In this document: positions 47,269 through 58,000 of the stretch, piece by piece | Layout of the letters: every line of letters starts with the position of its first letter | Numbering within the stretch: position 1 is the stretch's first letter | Source: Heterostelium multicystogenum | Lineage: Eukaryota > Evosea > Eumycetozoa > Acytosteliales > Acytosteliaceae | Direction: 5' to 3' | DNA: 64,000 nt | NCBI GenBank assembly: GCA_003667245.1 | Contig: RCNN01000059.1 | Location: 1 to 64,000, forward strand | Notes under the pieces: model-generated | Seen by the model: the letters and a program-made list of their open reading frames with translations, nothing else | The model's database searches: none | What the model was told of the DNA's origin: nothing | Translations under genes and position numbers: made by a program

Positions 47269-49563
47269 ATGACTGGAGTTAATGTATGGTTCTCTTATGA
47301 GGATGAAGAAGTCGAGTTGGAGGATCTAAGCTTGGATACAACAGTGTCAGCATTGCGAAAGATAATTCATGAGGGAAAGATATTTCATTTCCCATACGGA
47401 ACATCACAAACCGATATTCAAATCGGTACAATGGCTGCCGACAAATTCGAAAAATATAAAGCAAGAAACACTCTTTATGATATACAATATAAAGTTGGTG
47501 ACACCTTGTTTGTAAAAGTCAAAAAGAGTATGTAGTATCCGAAACACTGGATCAAAAGATGATGCTTGAAGAAGATGTTAATCAATTCCAACAATACTAT
47601 AGGCAAGGTTTCAGATAATTCTTCAATTCCAACACTAAATTTAAGTATAATAGAGAATTCGGAGAGAGTCATCAAATGGGAGTATAATCCATATACAACA
47701 ACAGCTCAATGGTCATGCAGTGCGATCTTAATCAGAATGGAACAAGTACCTTTTGCAGAGGGTGCTTTTCGAAAAGCATATCATTTACAAGATCTGAGTA
47801 AGGCAGAGGCACAAGGCAGATATGTTGCAAAGATAGGAAAAAACCGTCACCACGTGCCTCCTATTTTGAAGATGTAAAGATGCAAATGATTGCCAAGAAA
47901 TGGGCCGACAAATACAACGAGTTCAAACCACCAAAAAAGATTGACTTTTTGCAATCTTGTGTTCTCGAATTCGTCGATCGTACATCAAATGATGTCATCT
48001 GTGGAGTGGAGCCATACGTAGAGGGACAATACCGAAAGTACAACAACAACAGTGGATTCGTATCGAACGACGAGCGTAACACTCCACAATCATTCTCTCA
48101 CTTTACATACGAGCATTCCAATCATCAGCTGCTGATCATCGATATTCAAGGTGTAGGTGACCATTACACCGATCCTCAGATCCACACTTACGATGGTGTG
48201 GATATGGACAGGGCAACCTTGGTCAAAAGGGATTCGAGAAATTCATTGACACTCATAAATGTAATGCCATCTGCCAGTATCTAAATCTCCAGATGATCAA
48301 TCCGAAATCAGAAAAGTCAGACTGTGGAACTGTACCAAGACCAGATCTCTTCCTCCCTGATACCTCAAGCGATACCAACACTGGAAATAGTGCTGTCTCT
48401 GCAAATACTTCATCTGGTGGTTTGAAGCCTCCAGATACACGTGAGAGATCAAAATCGAAATCATATGAAATCGAAAGAGAAAGACAAGAAAAGAAGAAAG
48501 AACAATCAAGTGTAAGTTTGGCAAGCATACTGTTTATCGATCATCTATTAATCAGTGTTTTGGTAAATAGTGGGATATAAATAGTATAAAATTAATAGAG
48601 ACAATCAAAGGATATCATAACACATCAGCATTGTGTATTTGTGACAATCAATTATTTACAGGTTATTCTGATAATTCTATAAGGGTAAGCAAGAGTGTTC
48701 TTCTGTATTGGAAAAGCATACATAGTATATTAATTAATTTCTATTATAGGTATTTGAATATAAGAATAAGACATTAGAATTAACCCAAACTCTGAAAGGA
48801 CACGAAGGACCAGTAGAGTCAATTTGTTTTAACGATCAATATCTGTTTAGTGGAAGTTCTGATCATTCCATCAAGGTTTGGGATTTGAAGAAGCTTGGAA
48901 GATGTATTTTTACTCTGGAGGGTCACGATAAACCAGTGCACACCGTTGTAGTTAACGACAAGTATCTTTTCAGTGGATCTTCAGACAAAAACGATCAAGA
49001 TTTGGGATCTAAAGACCCTGGAGTGTAAAATTACATTGGAGGGACACCAACGTCCAGTAAAGTCACTGTGTGTTAGTGGACAGTATCTTTTCAGTGGATC
49101 CAATGACAAAACAATTAAAGTATGGGATCTCAAGACATTCAGGTGCAACTATACACTGAAAGGACATACCAAATGGGTAACTGCCATCTGTATAGTTGGC
49201 ACCAATCTCTATTCTGGTAGCTACGATAAAACCATTCGAGTTTGGTCTTTGAAGAGTTTAGAATGTATAGCAACTCTTCGTGGTCATGAACGATGGGTCG
49301 AGCATATGGTCATATCAGAGAGATATTTATTTAGCGCAAGCGACGACAACACTATCAAAGTTTGGGATATAGATACACATCGATGTTTAGTTACATTGGA
49401 AGGTCACAATGCTACAGTACAATGTTTGGCTCTCTGGGAAGACAAGAGATATCTTGTGAGCTGTTCACATGATCAAACCATTAGACTTTGGTCTTGGGCT
49501 GATGCTGGTGTAGCTAGTGTTGTTGCATCATCTGAGCAAATCAATAACGACGACAATAGATAG
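47269..49563 (+). CDS. Myosin heavy chain kinase (alpha-kinase with WD40 repeats)
   Basis: An atypical alpha-kinase that phosphorylates the myosin II tail and disassembles filaments in Dictyostelium. The N-terminus MTGVNVWFSYEDEEVELEDL reads like a ubiquitin-like header. The alpha-kinase domain has EQVPFAEGAFRKAYHLQDL and AQGRYVAKIG, then QMIAKKWADKYNEF, CGVEPYVEGQYRKYNNNSGF, HQLLIIDIQGVGDHYTDPQI and LGQKGFEKFIDTHKCNAICQ, with conserved ending NPKSEKSDCGTVPRPDL. Seven WD40 repeats follow (GSSDHSIKVWDL, GSNDKTIKVWDL, GSYDKTIRVWSL and similar), which recruit myosin II filaments. Introns: about 48510-48597 and 48687-48749. Frame breaks near 47530, 47610, 47855, 48205 and 48987 (A5 run, one A too many). 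About 735 residues, as in MHCK-B/C/D, lacking the MHCK-A coiled coil. Confidence 0.92.
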
Positions 49564-50247
49564 ATCCCCTAATTATCAAACTTTACAATTCACCCACAAA
49601 TAATACAGAATCAACAATGGAGGACAATTATCAATATAGAGATTGTCTAACAATATATACTTCAAGTTGGTAGCCCAAGATTTGATTTACTTGAGAACCA
49701 GGACATCAAAAAAAACACAAAACCCAAAAAAAAAAACAACAACAAAATGAAATTGAAACAAACAACCAATTCAATTATATATATATATATATTTATAATA
49801 TAGTAGTAATAATAATAATACAATGTATACATTCTAGTCTTAAAGGATTTTTCATGGCTCACTTTTTTCTTTTATATTTAAGTAAATAAATAATATGAAA
49901 TTGAGTGTTTCTTGGATGAAAGAAACTTCATTTTTCAAATGTATAAGTTGATTCATGAAAAAACAAATCGTTTTTCTTTCTGGAAAAACTAAGGTTGTTT
50001 TCCTATATCATTATGTTGTTGATCCTTTATTAGTACAAAATGGAAAACGTTTCATTATGTTACTTTCGTACATATATATATATGAAAGTAATTCATTTGA
50101 TGAAGCCTTAATCTGTCAATATTTATCATACATGTTTAATTTTTATTTGAAGTTGATTTGTTTGATTAAGCATTGGTTGTTTTTGATAATTGATTATGTA
50201 TTCCACTGATTAATAATATCAAATAGTTTGGTTGACTATTATTCAAT
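49564..50247. other. Intergenic region
   Basis: AT-rich, with a (TA)n tract near 49775-49795. The plus-strand frame at 49955-50209 is low-complexity and AT-driven, so I do not call it. It separates two convergent genes (kinase and B-box protein). Confidence 0.4.
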
Positions 50248-50694
50248 TTAATCAATTGAATTGAGATTGATATCAAATTGTTGTTCAATATTTGATAATA
50301 TTTGATCAATATCTTTTGTCATTTGATACTCTTGTTCCTTGACATAGTCATAAATTTGTTTGAAATGTTCAGAGATTTCCTTCTTTTTTGCTTCCATTTT
50401 CATATATTCTGATGAAATATATTTGGTTGAAATCCAAAGATTTTCTAAGGTTTTCTTGAGATATGAATTGTCATTATTGTTTTCAAAGTTATAGAGGGTG
50501 TTCCTATCCAATGATTCCATAATTTCATTAATATGTTGAATTTCTGAAATATGATTATTCTGACTTTTAGTGTGATTATAATAACATAGAAAACACATCA
50601 CACATTTACAACGAAAACATATAAATTCCAATTTCTTATTATGTTGTAAACAAATCTTTAAGCTATTGCTATTGTTAAAGTTATTGTTTTCCAT
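50248..50694 (-). CDS. Short B-box zinc-finger protein
   Basis: Starts MENNNFNNSNSLKICLQHNK (ATG at 50694; an upstream TTG is not a likely start). The B-box reads CLQHNKKLEFICFRCK, CVMCFLCYYNH then H in NNHISEIQ: the Cys/His spacing of a B-box type zinc finger. A helical region follows with KKTLENLWISTKYISSEYMK and KEISEHFKQIYDYVKEQEY, probably a coiled coil. About 149 residues, ending in TAG/TGA at 50248. In dictyostelids such B-box-coiled-coil parts usually lead into longer C-terminal domains, so this is either a small family member or truncated. Ubiquitin-related or structural role; no RING domain present. Confidence 0.75.
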   Translation of the reverse strand: MENNNFNNSNSLKICLQHNKKLEFICFRCKCVMCFLCYYNHTKSQNNHISEIQHINEIMESLDRNTLYNFENNNDNSYLKKTLENLWISTKYISSEYMKMEAKKKEISEHFKQIYDYVKEQEYQMTKDIDQILSNIEQQFDINLNSID

Positions 50695-51125
50695 TCCTTT
50701 CAAAATATTCTCTCCAAATATAAATTAGTTCTCTCTTATAAGATGTTCCTTCTATTTATATTTAACAAGATTTTAAACAGGTTTAATAAAAATATTTAAA
50801 TTGAAGTTGTTTAAAATCATTTTAAACTCACTCAAAAACCACCCAGATCAATCAAATATTTTTAAATCTATTATTGGTACACACATTCTTGAAAAGAAAA
50901 TTGGTAATCTCCACATTTAATCTCTTTGTTATACAATAAAAGATATGATTTAACATGTTTATTTTTATTAGTTTTAAATCCCCAATATGGGATGTTTGAG
51001 TATGGAAATTTGGGTTTAAAATCCTTTTTAATATTTTTGATTTACAATAAACAGGTAAGAATTAAATATCTTTATTGCCTTTAATAAAGTTTAACAATCT
51101 TTTTTCAATTCGTTTTAATTTCTCC
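50695..51125. other. Intergenic region
   Basis: AT-rich spacer holding the B-box gene's upstream region and the 3' flank of the transporter gene. No gene seen. Confidence 0.4.
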
Positions 51126-52758
51126 TCAAAAAAGTGAACTAGCAAGGTTTGCAAGTAAGAATCCAATGATAACCAGAATTGAGCCCAATATATACATCCA
51201 ACCAAATGATTTCTTTTTTCTTACAAAATCGCTTATCATTGCTAATGGTATCGATAAAGAAAGACCGATCGTATTGATAACTGGTGATGTCAATACAACA
51301 GAATAAGATTCAACTAGGTCAGATATGAAGCTTCCAAATACACCATTGAATAGGAGGAAGAGGAAGACTCTTCAGGTTTGGTAGTTCGAATGTTTCGAAT
51401 CCAGTTGCATTAAAAATAAAGAAAACTGGCCATAAAGCTATTAAATTAATAAATCCAATAAATCCTGTGGGATTGAGAATTATTTATCATGTTAGTTTGA
51501 TCAATTGGCATGTATTCTATTAGAGCTATTGCTTACCAAACATTAAAGGCATTGGCAGCAGATCCTCTGAAACTACTAGTTTTTTAATCATCGTGCAATA
51601 TAATCCATAAAGAAAAGCACCGGCTACCGCAAGAATATCTCCAATTACTGTATCACTACCATTGTTTCCACTTATATCTGAATAACTAACAATAATAATT
51701 CCAGCCAAACTGTTTCACTGGTGTCAATAGATATCGCAAACCAAATGGAGTCTATTAACTTACCTTATCAATGTAGAAAACAATTTTCTCGATTGAAAAC
51801 TTATCTACTTTAATGCTATACTAATAAACAGTGAAAAAATACCTGACAGTGAACTAAGAATGGTGTTTGATGATACCACTGGTAATGTCGAGACTGTAGT
51901 TATAGGTATAGTTGGCAACGAACCAAATTGGACATAGGATTGCACTAATTTTAATAATCGACTTCAAAGAATGTGGTTTGTCATTACTGTGTTGCTGATG
52001 TTGCATCTCATTGATTGAACCTATAAAAGACGGTGAATGTGAGCCACCATTTTGATTCGGATCTTCATTGATCAGAGACATTGATGCGCTTGTGTTATAA
52101 ACATTTGTATTTAGCACCCGATTGCCCTTATTATCACTGATAGGTATTGATGTCCATTTCTTCCAATTGAATGCAAATCCAACCAAATAGAATGAGAATA
52201 TCGATGTATTAAAATAGGTTAAAAAAAATGGTTTATCAAATGATTCATCTGCAAATATCATCTAGTAGTAGTCATAAATTATAAAGGAATTAGTATTGAT
52301 CGAAGGGGATTGCTTCAAAGATATGATAGCATACCTGAGTCAATATGCTTGATAAGACCCAAAGGAATACAACAAATAAAACACATATTGCACCAATGAT
52401 ATGTCTTCTAACTTTTTTGGCTCTTGATTCATTGTTAGAGTTGATAGAATTTGAAAGTAGGTTCGATTGATCAAATACCAGTATCTGTTGTTGATCATCA
52501 TATTCCTCCAAAATTAAATCTTCATCATCCTCAGAACTACCATTACTGATGATACTGGTTTTACTGCTGTTGTTGTTTACATTAATGCCATTGGCACTGC
52601 TATTGTTTATATTTCTTGTTTTTGATTTACTGCTGCTACTACTATTAGAATCTTCGCCAACCACCATATTGTCATCGATACTACTATAGGTATTTAGACT
52701 AGTATTACTTAGGTTCGCTCTGAGCAATTGATCCGTACTACTATTCTTTTTTATCCAT
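51126..52758 (-). CDS. Drug/metabolite-type transporter, SLC35F5-like
   Basis: A multi-pass membrane protein of the DMT superfamily (SLC35F5-type). After a Ser/Asn-rich acidic N-terminus come TM1 with [20 protein letters not shown] and then [20 protein letters not shown], characteristic of SLC35F5-type proteins, then [20 protein letters not shown] and SLDITSG. Later exons give [34 protein letters not shown] and, at the C-terminus, [20 protein letters not shown]. Exons are separated by short introns near 52270-52310, 51850-51720 and 51510. ATG at 52758 (MDKK) is out of frame with the rest by one base in a T6 run (52747-52752), a likely base-calling error. A break near 51360-51380 also occurs. 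About 450 residues. Substrate unknown. Confidence 0.8.
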
Positions 52759-53222
52759 TCTTTTCTACTTAATGTTTGTTGTTGTTGTATTGTTTAATTA
52801 ACTACTCATAGTAACAATAATGATAATAATATTATTTGATAATAATAATAAGAACTATCAAATAGCTGCAGCAACAAATAGATAATCTTTAAATAAAAAC
52901 AGGATAATGTATGGTGGTCAACAAACAAGGAAACCCACACAATAAATGACAAATGTAAAAAAAGAGTCAAAAATTGTTTTTCTGTAGAATTGAATGGACT
53001 GGTATTGTTTTCACTATTTGATGACTATATGAATTCTCTACAACTACTCATTAATTTATTAACATGCAATAATTATAATTAATCTTTGCAAAGATGAAAA
53101 TGTAATTTTGTGATTTAAATCTATTTTTTTTTAGTTTTTAATCTAATTTTATTGATCAGTTGAAATGGTTGTGTGGTGTTTTACAATTGTCATTCTTCAA
53201 ACTACTATTAATTAACATTAAT
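52759..53222. other. Divergent intergenic region
   Basis: Between the start of the transporter gene and the GGT copy 2. AT-rich with (ATT)n and A runs. No gene seen; the true GGT signal-peptide start may lie here in another frame. Confidence 0.4.
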
Positions 53223-55008
53223 ATGATAATGGATTCATATACATTTCCAGAAGCTAGTAGCGGATGGTATAGAAAACCTACCTTTGAAGCAAAGGAGTTT
53301 ATGGTTGTTTCTGCACATCCTCTCTCAACAAAAGCAGGGTACGATATCATTAACCAAGGGGAAATGCAATTGATGCAATGATTGCTGTGCAATTGGTACT
53401 AGGTCTCGTCGAGCCATACTCGTCGGGAATCGGTGGTGGTGCCATCATGCTCTACTACGACCGCAACGCGAATGATATATATTCATATGATGGTAGAGAA
53501 ACTGCGCCAAGCAGAGTCCAAGAGGATCTTTTCTGTGATAAAGTTACAGGTTGTCCAAAAACCCTTTGATGACTCCTATATTGGAGGAAGTTCCGTTGGT
53601 GTTCCAGGTGTCCTGAAGCTTATGGAACATGTTCATAAAAAACATGGTAAACTGCCTTGGTCTTCACTTTTCCAACCTGCAATCGAATTGTGTTTAAAAG
53701 GCTTCCCAATTAGTAACAGACTTGCATGTCTAATCATTGATCACACACGTTTAAGTAGTGATCCAGATTGCAAAGAGTATTTCTTTAATGTTGACGGTAC
53801 ACCCAAGAAAGAAGGTGACATTCTCTATTAATTTCAAAATTGGCCAAAGTACTGCAGAAAGTGGCAGAAGAAGGTAGCGAATCTGCTTTCTACAGTGGTG
53901 AAATTGCCGAGAAGATTGTTAGTAAAGTTAAAAGCAGTCCTATTAACCCTGGATTCCTAGAGTTGGACGATTTAAAAAACTATCAAATTAAGACTACCAC
54001 TCCACTGTGTAGAGACTATCATGGACATACGTTATGCACAGCTCCACCCGAGTCTGGAGGAATATTTGTATTACAGATATTGGGAATATTAGATTCATTA
54101 CCAGAGGACAAAAGAATTGAAAATGAACTACCAACCTTGGAGACTGATGGACCCTTCAACAATTTCCAAGCGACGGAATACCAACCAACTCAAAAAGCAA
54201 TACATTTATTGAGCGAGGCATGTAAACTTGCCTTTGCAGACAGAAGTAAGTATCTTGCGGATGTTGATATCAATTGGGATCTCTTGTTGGACCCTGAGTA
54301 TCTCAAGGAAAGAGGTTCACTTATCAAGGATCGTTCAATGGGACAAGCAAGCTTTTGGTAATTTTTCCAAAGAACAAATCGAGTTTGGAGATGGATTAGC
54401 CACGAATTGCCATGCACTTCACACATTTCTATTGTAGATCGAGATGGAAATACAGTATCATTTACTACTTCGATAGAGAATGAATTTGGTTCAACTTTGA
54501 TGGTTGAAGGATTCCTCCTTAACAATCAATTGACTGATTTCTCACTTCATCCTTATGATTCCAACCAATGTCCAGTTGCAAACAGAGTAAGACCCAATAA
54601 ACGTCCCAGATCATCAATGTCACCGTTCCTCATTTTCAAAAATGATGATTCCCTAGCAAAGAATGATCGCCAATTGGTTATGTCAGTTGGTGCAGCAGGC
54701 GGAATTTTAATTACCCTTAGTATTGTAAAGACAATTATTGCTACTTTGAGATGGGTATTTCGCTGCAAGATAGTTTCAATATGGTCAATTTTGGTTCCAC
54801 CAATAAAAATGGATTCACAATGATTGAGAGTGGACATTTAAATCAATCATTCATGAAGGGAATAGAACACAAGTATGGACAAATAATCGAAGAATTTGGT
54901 CATCCTTCAGGAATTCAAGGTATAATGATTGACTCAAAATCAAAGATTTTAGTAGGTGCTTCAGATCCAAGAAGAGAAGGTCTAGCCATGGGAGGATCTT
55001 TAATTTAA
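53223..55008 (+). CDS. Gamma-glutamyltransferase, copy 2 (frame breaks)
   Basis: Paralog of the enzyme at 31873-33709. Motifs: FMVVSAHPLSTKAGYDIINQ, AIDAMIAVQLVLGLVEPYSS then GIGGGAIM, ISNRLACLII, CTAPPESGGIFVLQ, SEACKLAFADRSKYLADVD, then CTSHISIVDRDGNTVSFTTS with the catalytic Thr, and VANRVRPNKRPRSSMSPF. It ends GASDPRREGLAMGGSLI, like copy 1. The frame opens near 53160 with a hydrophobic stretch (LQLSFFKLLLININM) that could be a signal peptide, but no in-frame ATG precedes it; the first ATG is 53223. Frame breaks near 53360 (a G4 run lacking one G), 53555, 53835, 54350 and 54765. About 590 residues. Opposite strand to copy 1. Confidence 0.88.
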
Positions 55009-55047
55009 AAAATACACTTTTTAAACATATAAATTTAGTAATATTTA

Positions 55048-58000
55048 TTAGAATGAAAATAGTTTTTTCAAGAAGTTATAGGGATTAGTTGAAGGACTAG
55101 TTGTTACTTGATCAGTTGTTGAAGGACCAGTGGTTGAAGGACTAGTTGTTACCTGTTCAGTTGTTGAGGGACTAGTTGTTACCTGTTCAGTTGTTGATGG
55201 ATTAGTTGTTACCTGTTCAGTTGTTGAGGGACTAGTTGTTACTTGATCAGTTGTTGAAGGACCAGTGGTTGATGGATTAGTTGTTACCTGTTCAGTTGTT
55301 GAAGGACTAGTTGTTACTTGATCAGTTGTTGAAGGACTAGTTGTTTGCTCAGTGGTTGAAGGATTGGTTGTCGTATTACCAGCTGTTGAGGGACTAGTTG
55401 TTGAAGGATTGGTTGTTGAGGGACCAGTGGTCAAAGAATTTGTTGTAAACTGTTCAGTTGTTGAAGGACCAGTGGTTGAAGGGTTAGTAGTGGATGGATT
55501 TGTTATTGTGGGACCTGTTGTTGAAGGACCTGTTGTTAATTGCTCAGTGGTTGAAGGATTTGTGGTTATGGACCAGTAGTCGATGTAGTAGGATTTAGAG
55601 TTGAAGTTGTTTGAGTATCAGTTGCTGAGTTAGTTGTAATAGGAATAGCAGTTGATGTAGTTTGAGAATCAGTTGTCGAAGTAGTTGAATTTACAAATCA
55701 CGGTTGTTACGGGAACTGCGGTTGGAGAAGTTGTAACAGGATTAGTTGTAACAGGATTAGTTGTAATAGGGTTAGTTGTAATAGGGTTAGTTGTAACAGG
55801 ATTAGTTGTAACAGGATTAGTTGTAACAGGATTAGTTGTAATAGGGTTAGTTGTAACAGGGTTAGTAGTAAGAGGACCAGTGGTATCAGAACCACCAGAG
55901 CCACCAGAACCACCAGAACCATCAGGACCACCATCAGGACCACCAGCAGGACCGCCAGCAGGACCACCAGCAGGACCACCAGCAGGACCACCAACAGGAC
56001 CACCAACAGGACCACCAACAGGACCACCAACAGGACCACCAACAGATGGAGAAGTAGTACTACCAGATCCATTTGTTGTTGATGTAGTTGTGTCATCTGA
56101 GTGGCTCTGACTACTACTATCATCTGCAACATAAGTGAAAGTAGAGGTTGCAGATTGAGAGTGGAATGAAAGTTCTACAGTTTTAGTACCTTCTGAAAGT
56201 GCAGGAGCAGTGCAACTGACAGATGACGAACTTGATACCTGAATACCTGTGCAGGATGACCCACCGACTGTCACAGTCGGGAAATCATTGGAAAGTCCCA
56301 GATTAGAACCTTTTATTACAATTGAATGTGACTCTTGTTCATTTCCAGTCGAGGGTGTGATTGATGTTATTGATGGAGCAATATATGAAAAGTCTGTATT
56401 TGTATTACTTGTTCTTCCATTGACTGTGACATATACTGAAATTGAACGACCACCTCCAGAAGGTGCTAGGAAGACTATTTGAGTATTGGTTGCCGAAGTT
56501 GGAACTATTTCTATGTTATTAAAGATGACTGATGGCTGGTGAGAGTCTTCAATTAAGTTTTTACCGTTGAGTGTGAGTAAGTCTTGACCATCTACAGAAC
56601 CTGATGTAGGTGATATTGAATCGATCTTTGGAAGACCATAATAAGTATAAAATACTTGGTCAATTGAATCTTGAGAGTCAACAGTAACTTTGACTAATTT
56701 GTCTCCTTCTGTAGTGGATGATGGAAGTTGGCAGTTGATAGTAGTGTCGGTGTTAGTGGATACTACACATGTACCTTCACCAATTTTAACAGTTGGCTTA
56801 GCTACACCAAAATTCTTGCCACTGATAACTACCTCTTTACTGTCTTCCATTCTGCCTCTACTTGGTTGAATGCTATCAACTTTTGGAGCATCATACGAGA
56901 AATAGGTATTGGTCTCTGTCTCTTGGGTTCCAACAATAACTTTGATATTCTTTTCTTTTCCAGTTCCCTTTGGAATGGTGCAATGAACTTCTTTATCATT
57001 GACCCACTTTACCAAATCACAGTTCTTTCCACCAATTGAGACAGTATTATTTGTGTCCAATGGCTTTTGATTGATTTCATCAGCAATTGAGCTTGGCACA
57101 AAGTTGGTACCAGTGATGGTGATAACATGATTTCCCTCAGTTGGTCCATTGTACTGCTTATTATCAAGAGTGGGTTTGTTGTAGCTAAACTTCTTGGGAT
57201 CACTATCTTTTTGATTGCCTATAAAGACCTCAACCTTCAAATCGACACCAATTCCAGGTGGGGCTTTGCAACGTATTGTTTTGTCATCAGTCCACACCAC
57301 CTCAGTACACAAATGCACCATTAATAGTAACATTTGACTTATCACCTGGTTGCACATTTTGAGGTACAAAGTTCTGACCTTGGAAAGTGACAGTTGTTCC
57401 GGATGTGTCACTTTTAGTGACAGATTCAACTTTTGGTGCAAAATAGTGGAAGAGGGCTGTATGATTTTGTGGTTGTCCACCAATAAAAACTGTCATACTA
57501 ATATTATAACCAATACCTGGTGGAGCTTGGCAAGAAATTGATTTGTCATCTTTCCATTCAACATTACTACACAAACCTCCACCTATTGTAACATTTGAAT
57601 TTTGGGGCTCAACATTCAAAGGAACGAAATTGAAACCAGTGATTTGAATAACACTTCCAACAGTAGTACTATTATCTGTCGACTTGATTTCAGGTGCTTA
57701 ATAAAATAGGTTTAGTATGTCAGTTGATTCTATTTCATATAAATTACTTACGATAATATGCAAATAATTGTTTCTCAGTTTGATTCTGATAACCAACAAA
57801 AACATTGAAATGAAGATCTTGTCCAATTCCTTTACCAATATTGCATGTAAAGAATGTACTATTAATCCATTCAACATTGGTACACAGCTTTTCGTCAATT
57901 GTAACATTGGAACCAACTGGATCAATACCTACTGGAACAAAGTTTATACCTGTAACAGACAGTAAACCTCCAGTCGTATTAGTTGGAGTGTACTCTTTAA

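Noticed and set aside
55071..55580. Regularly spaced repeats that could suggest a CRISPR array
   Set aside because: Units are contiguous with no unique spacers, keep a reading frame and lie in a eukaryotic gene.
55685..56110. Plus-strand open frame made of VVTGLVVTGLV and GPPAGPP repeats
   Set aside because: It is the antisense of the TTNPV/GGPA coding repeats; long repeat-only frames on both strands are expected there.
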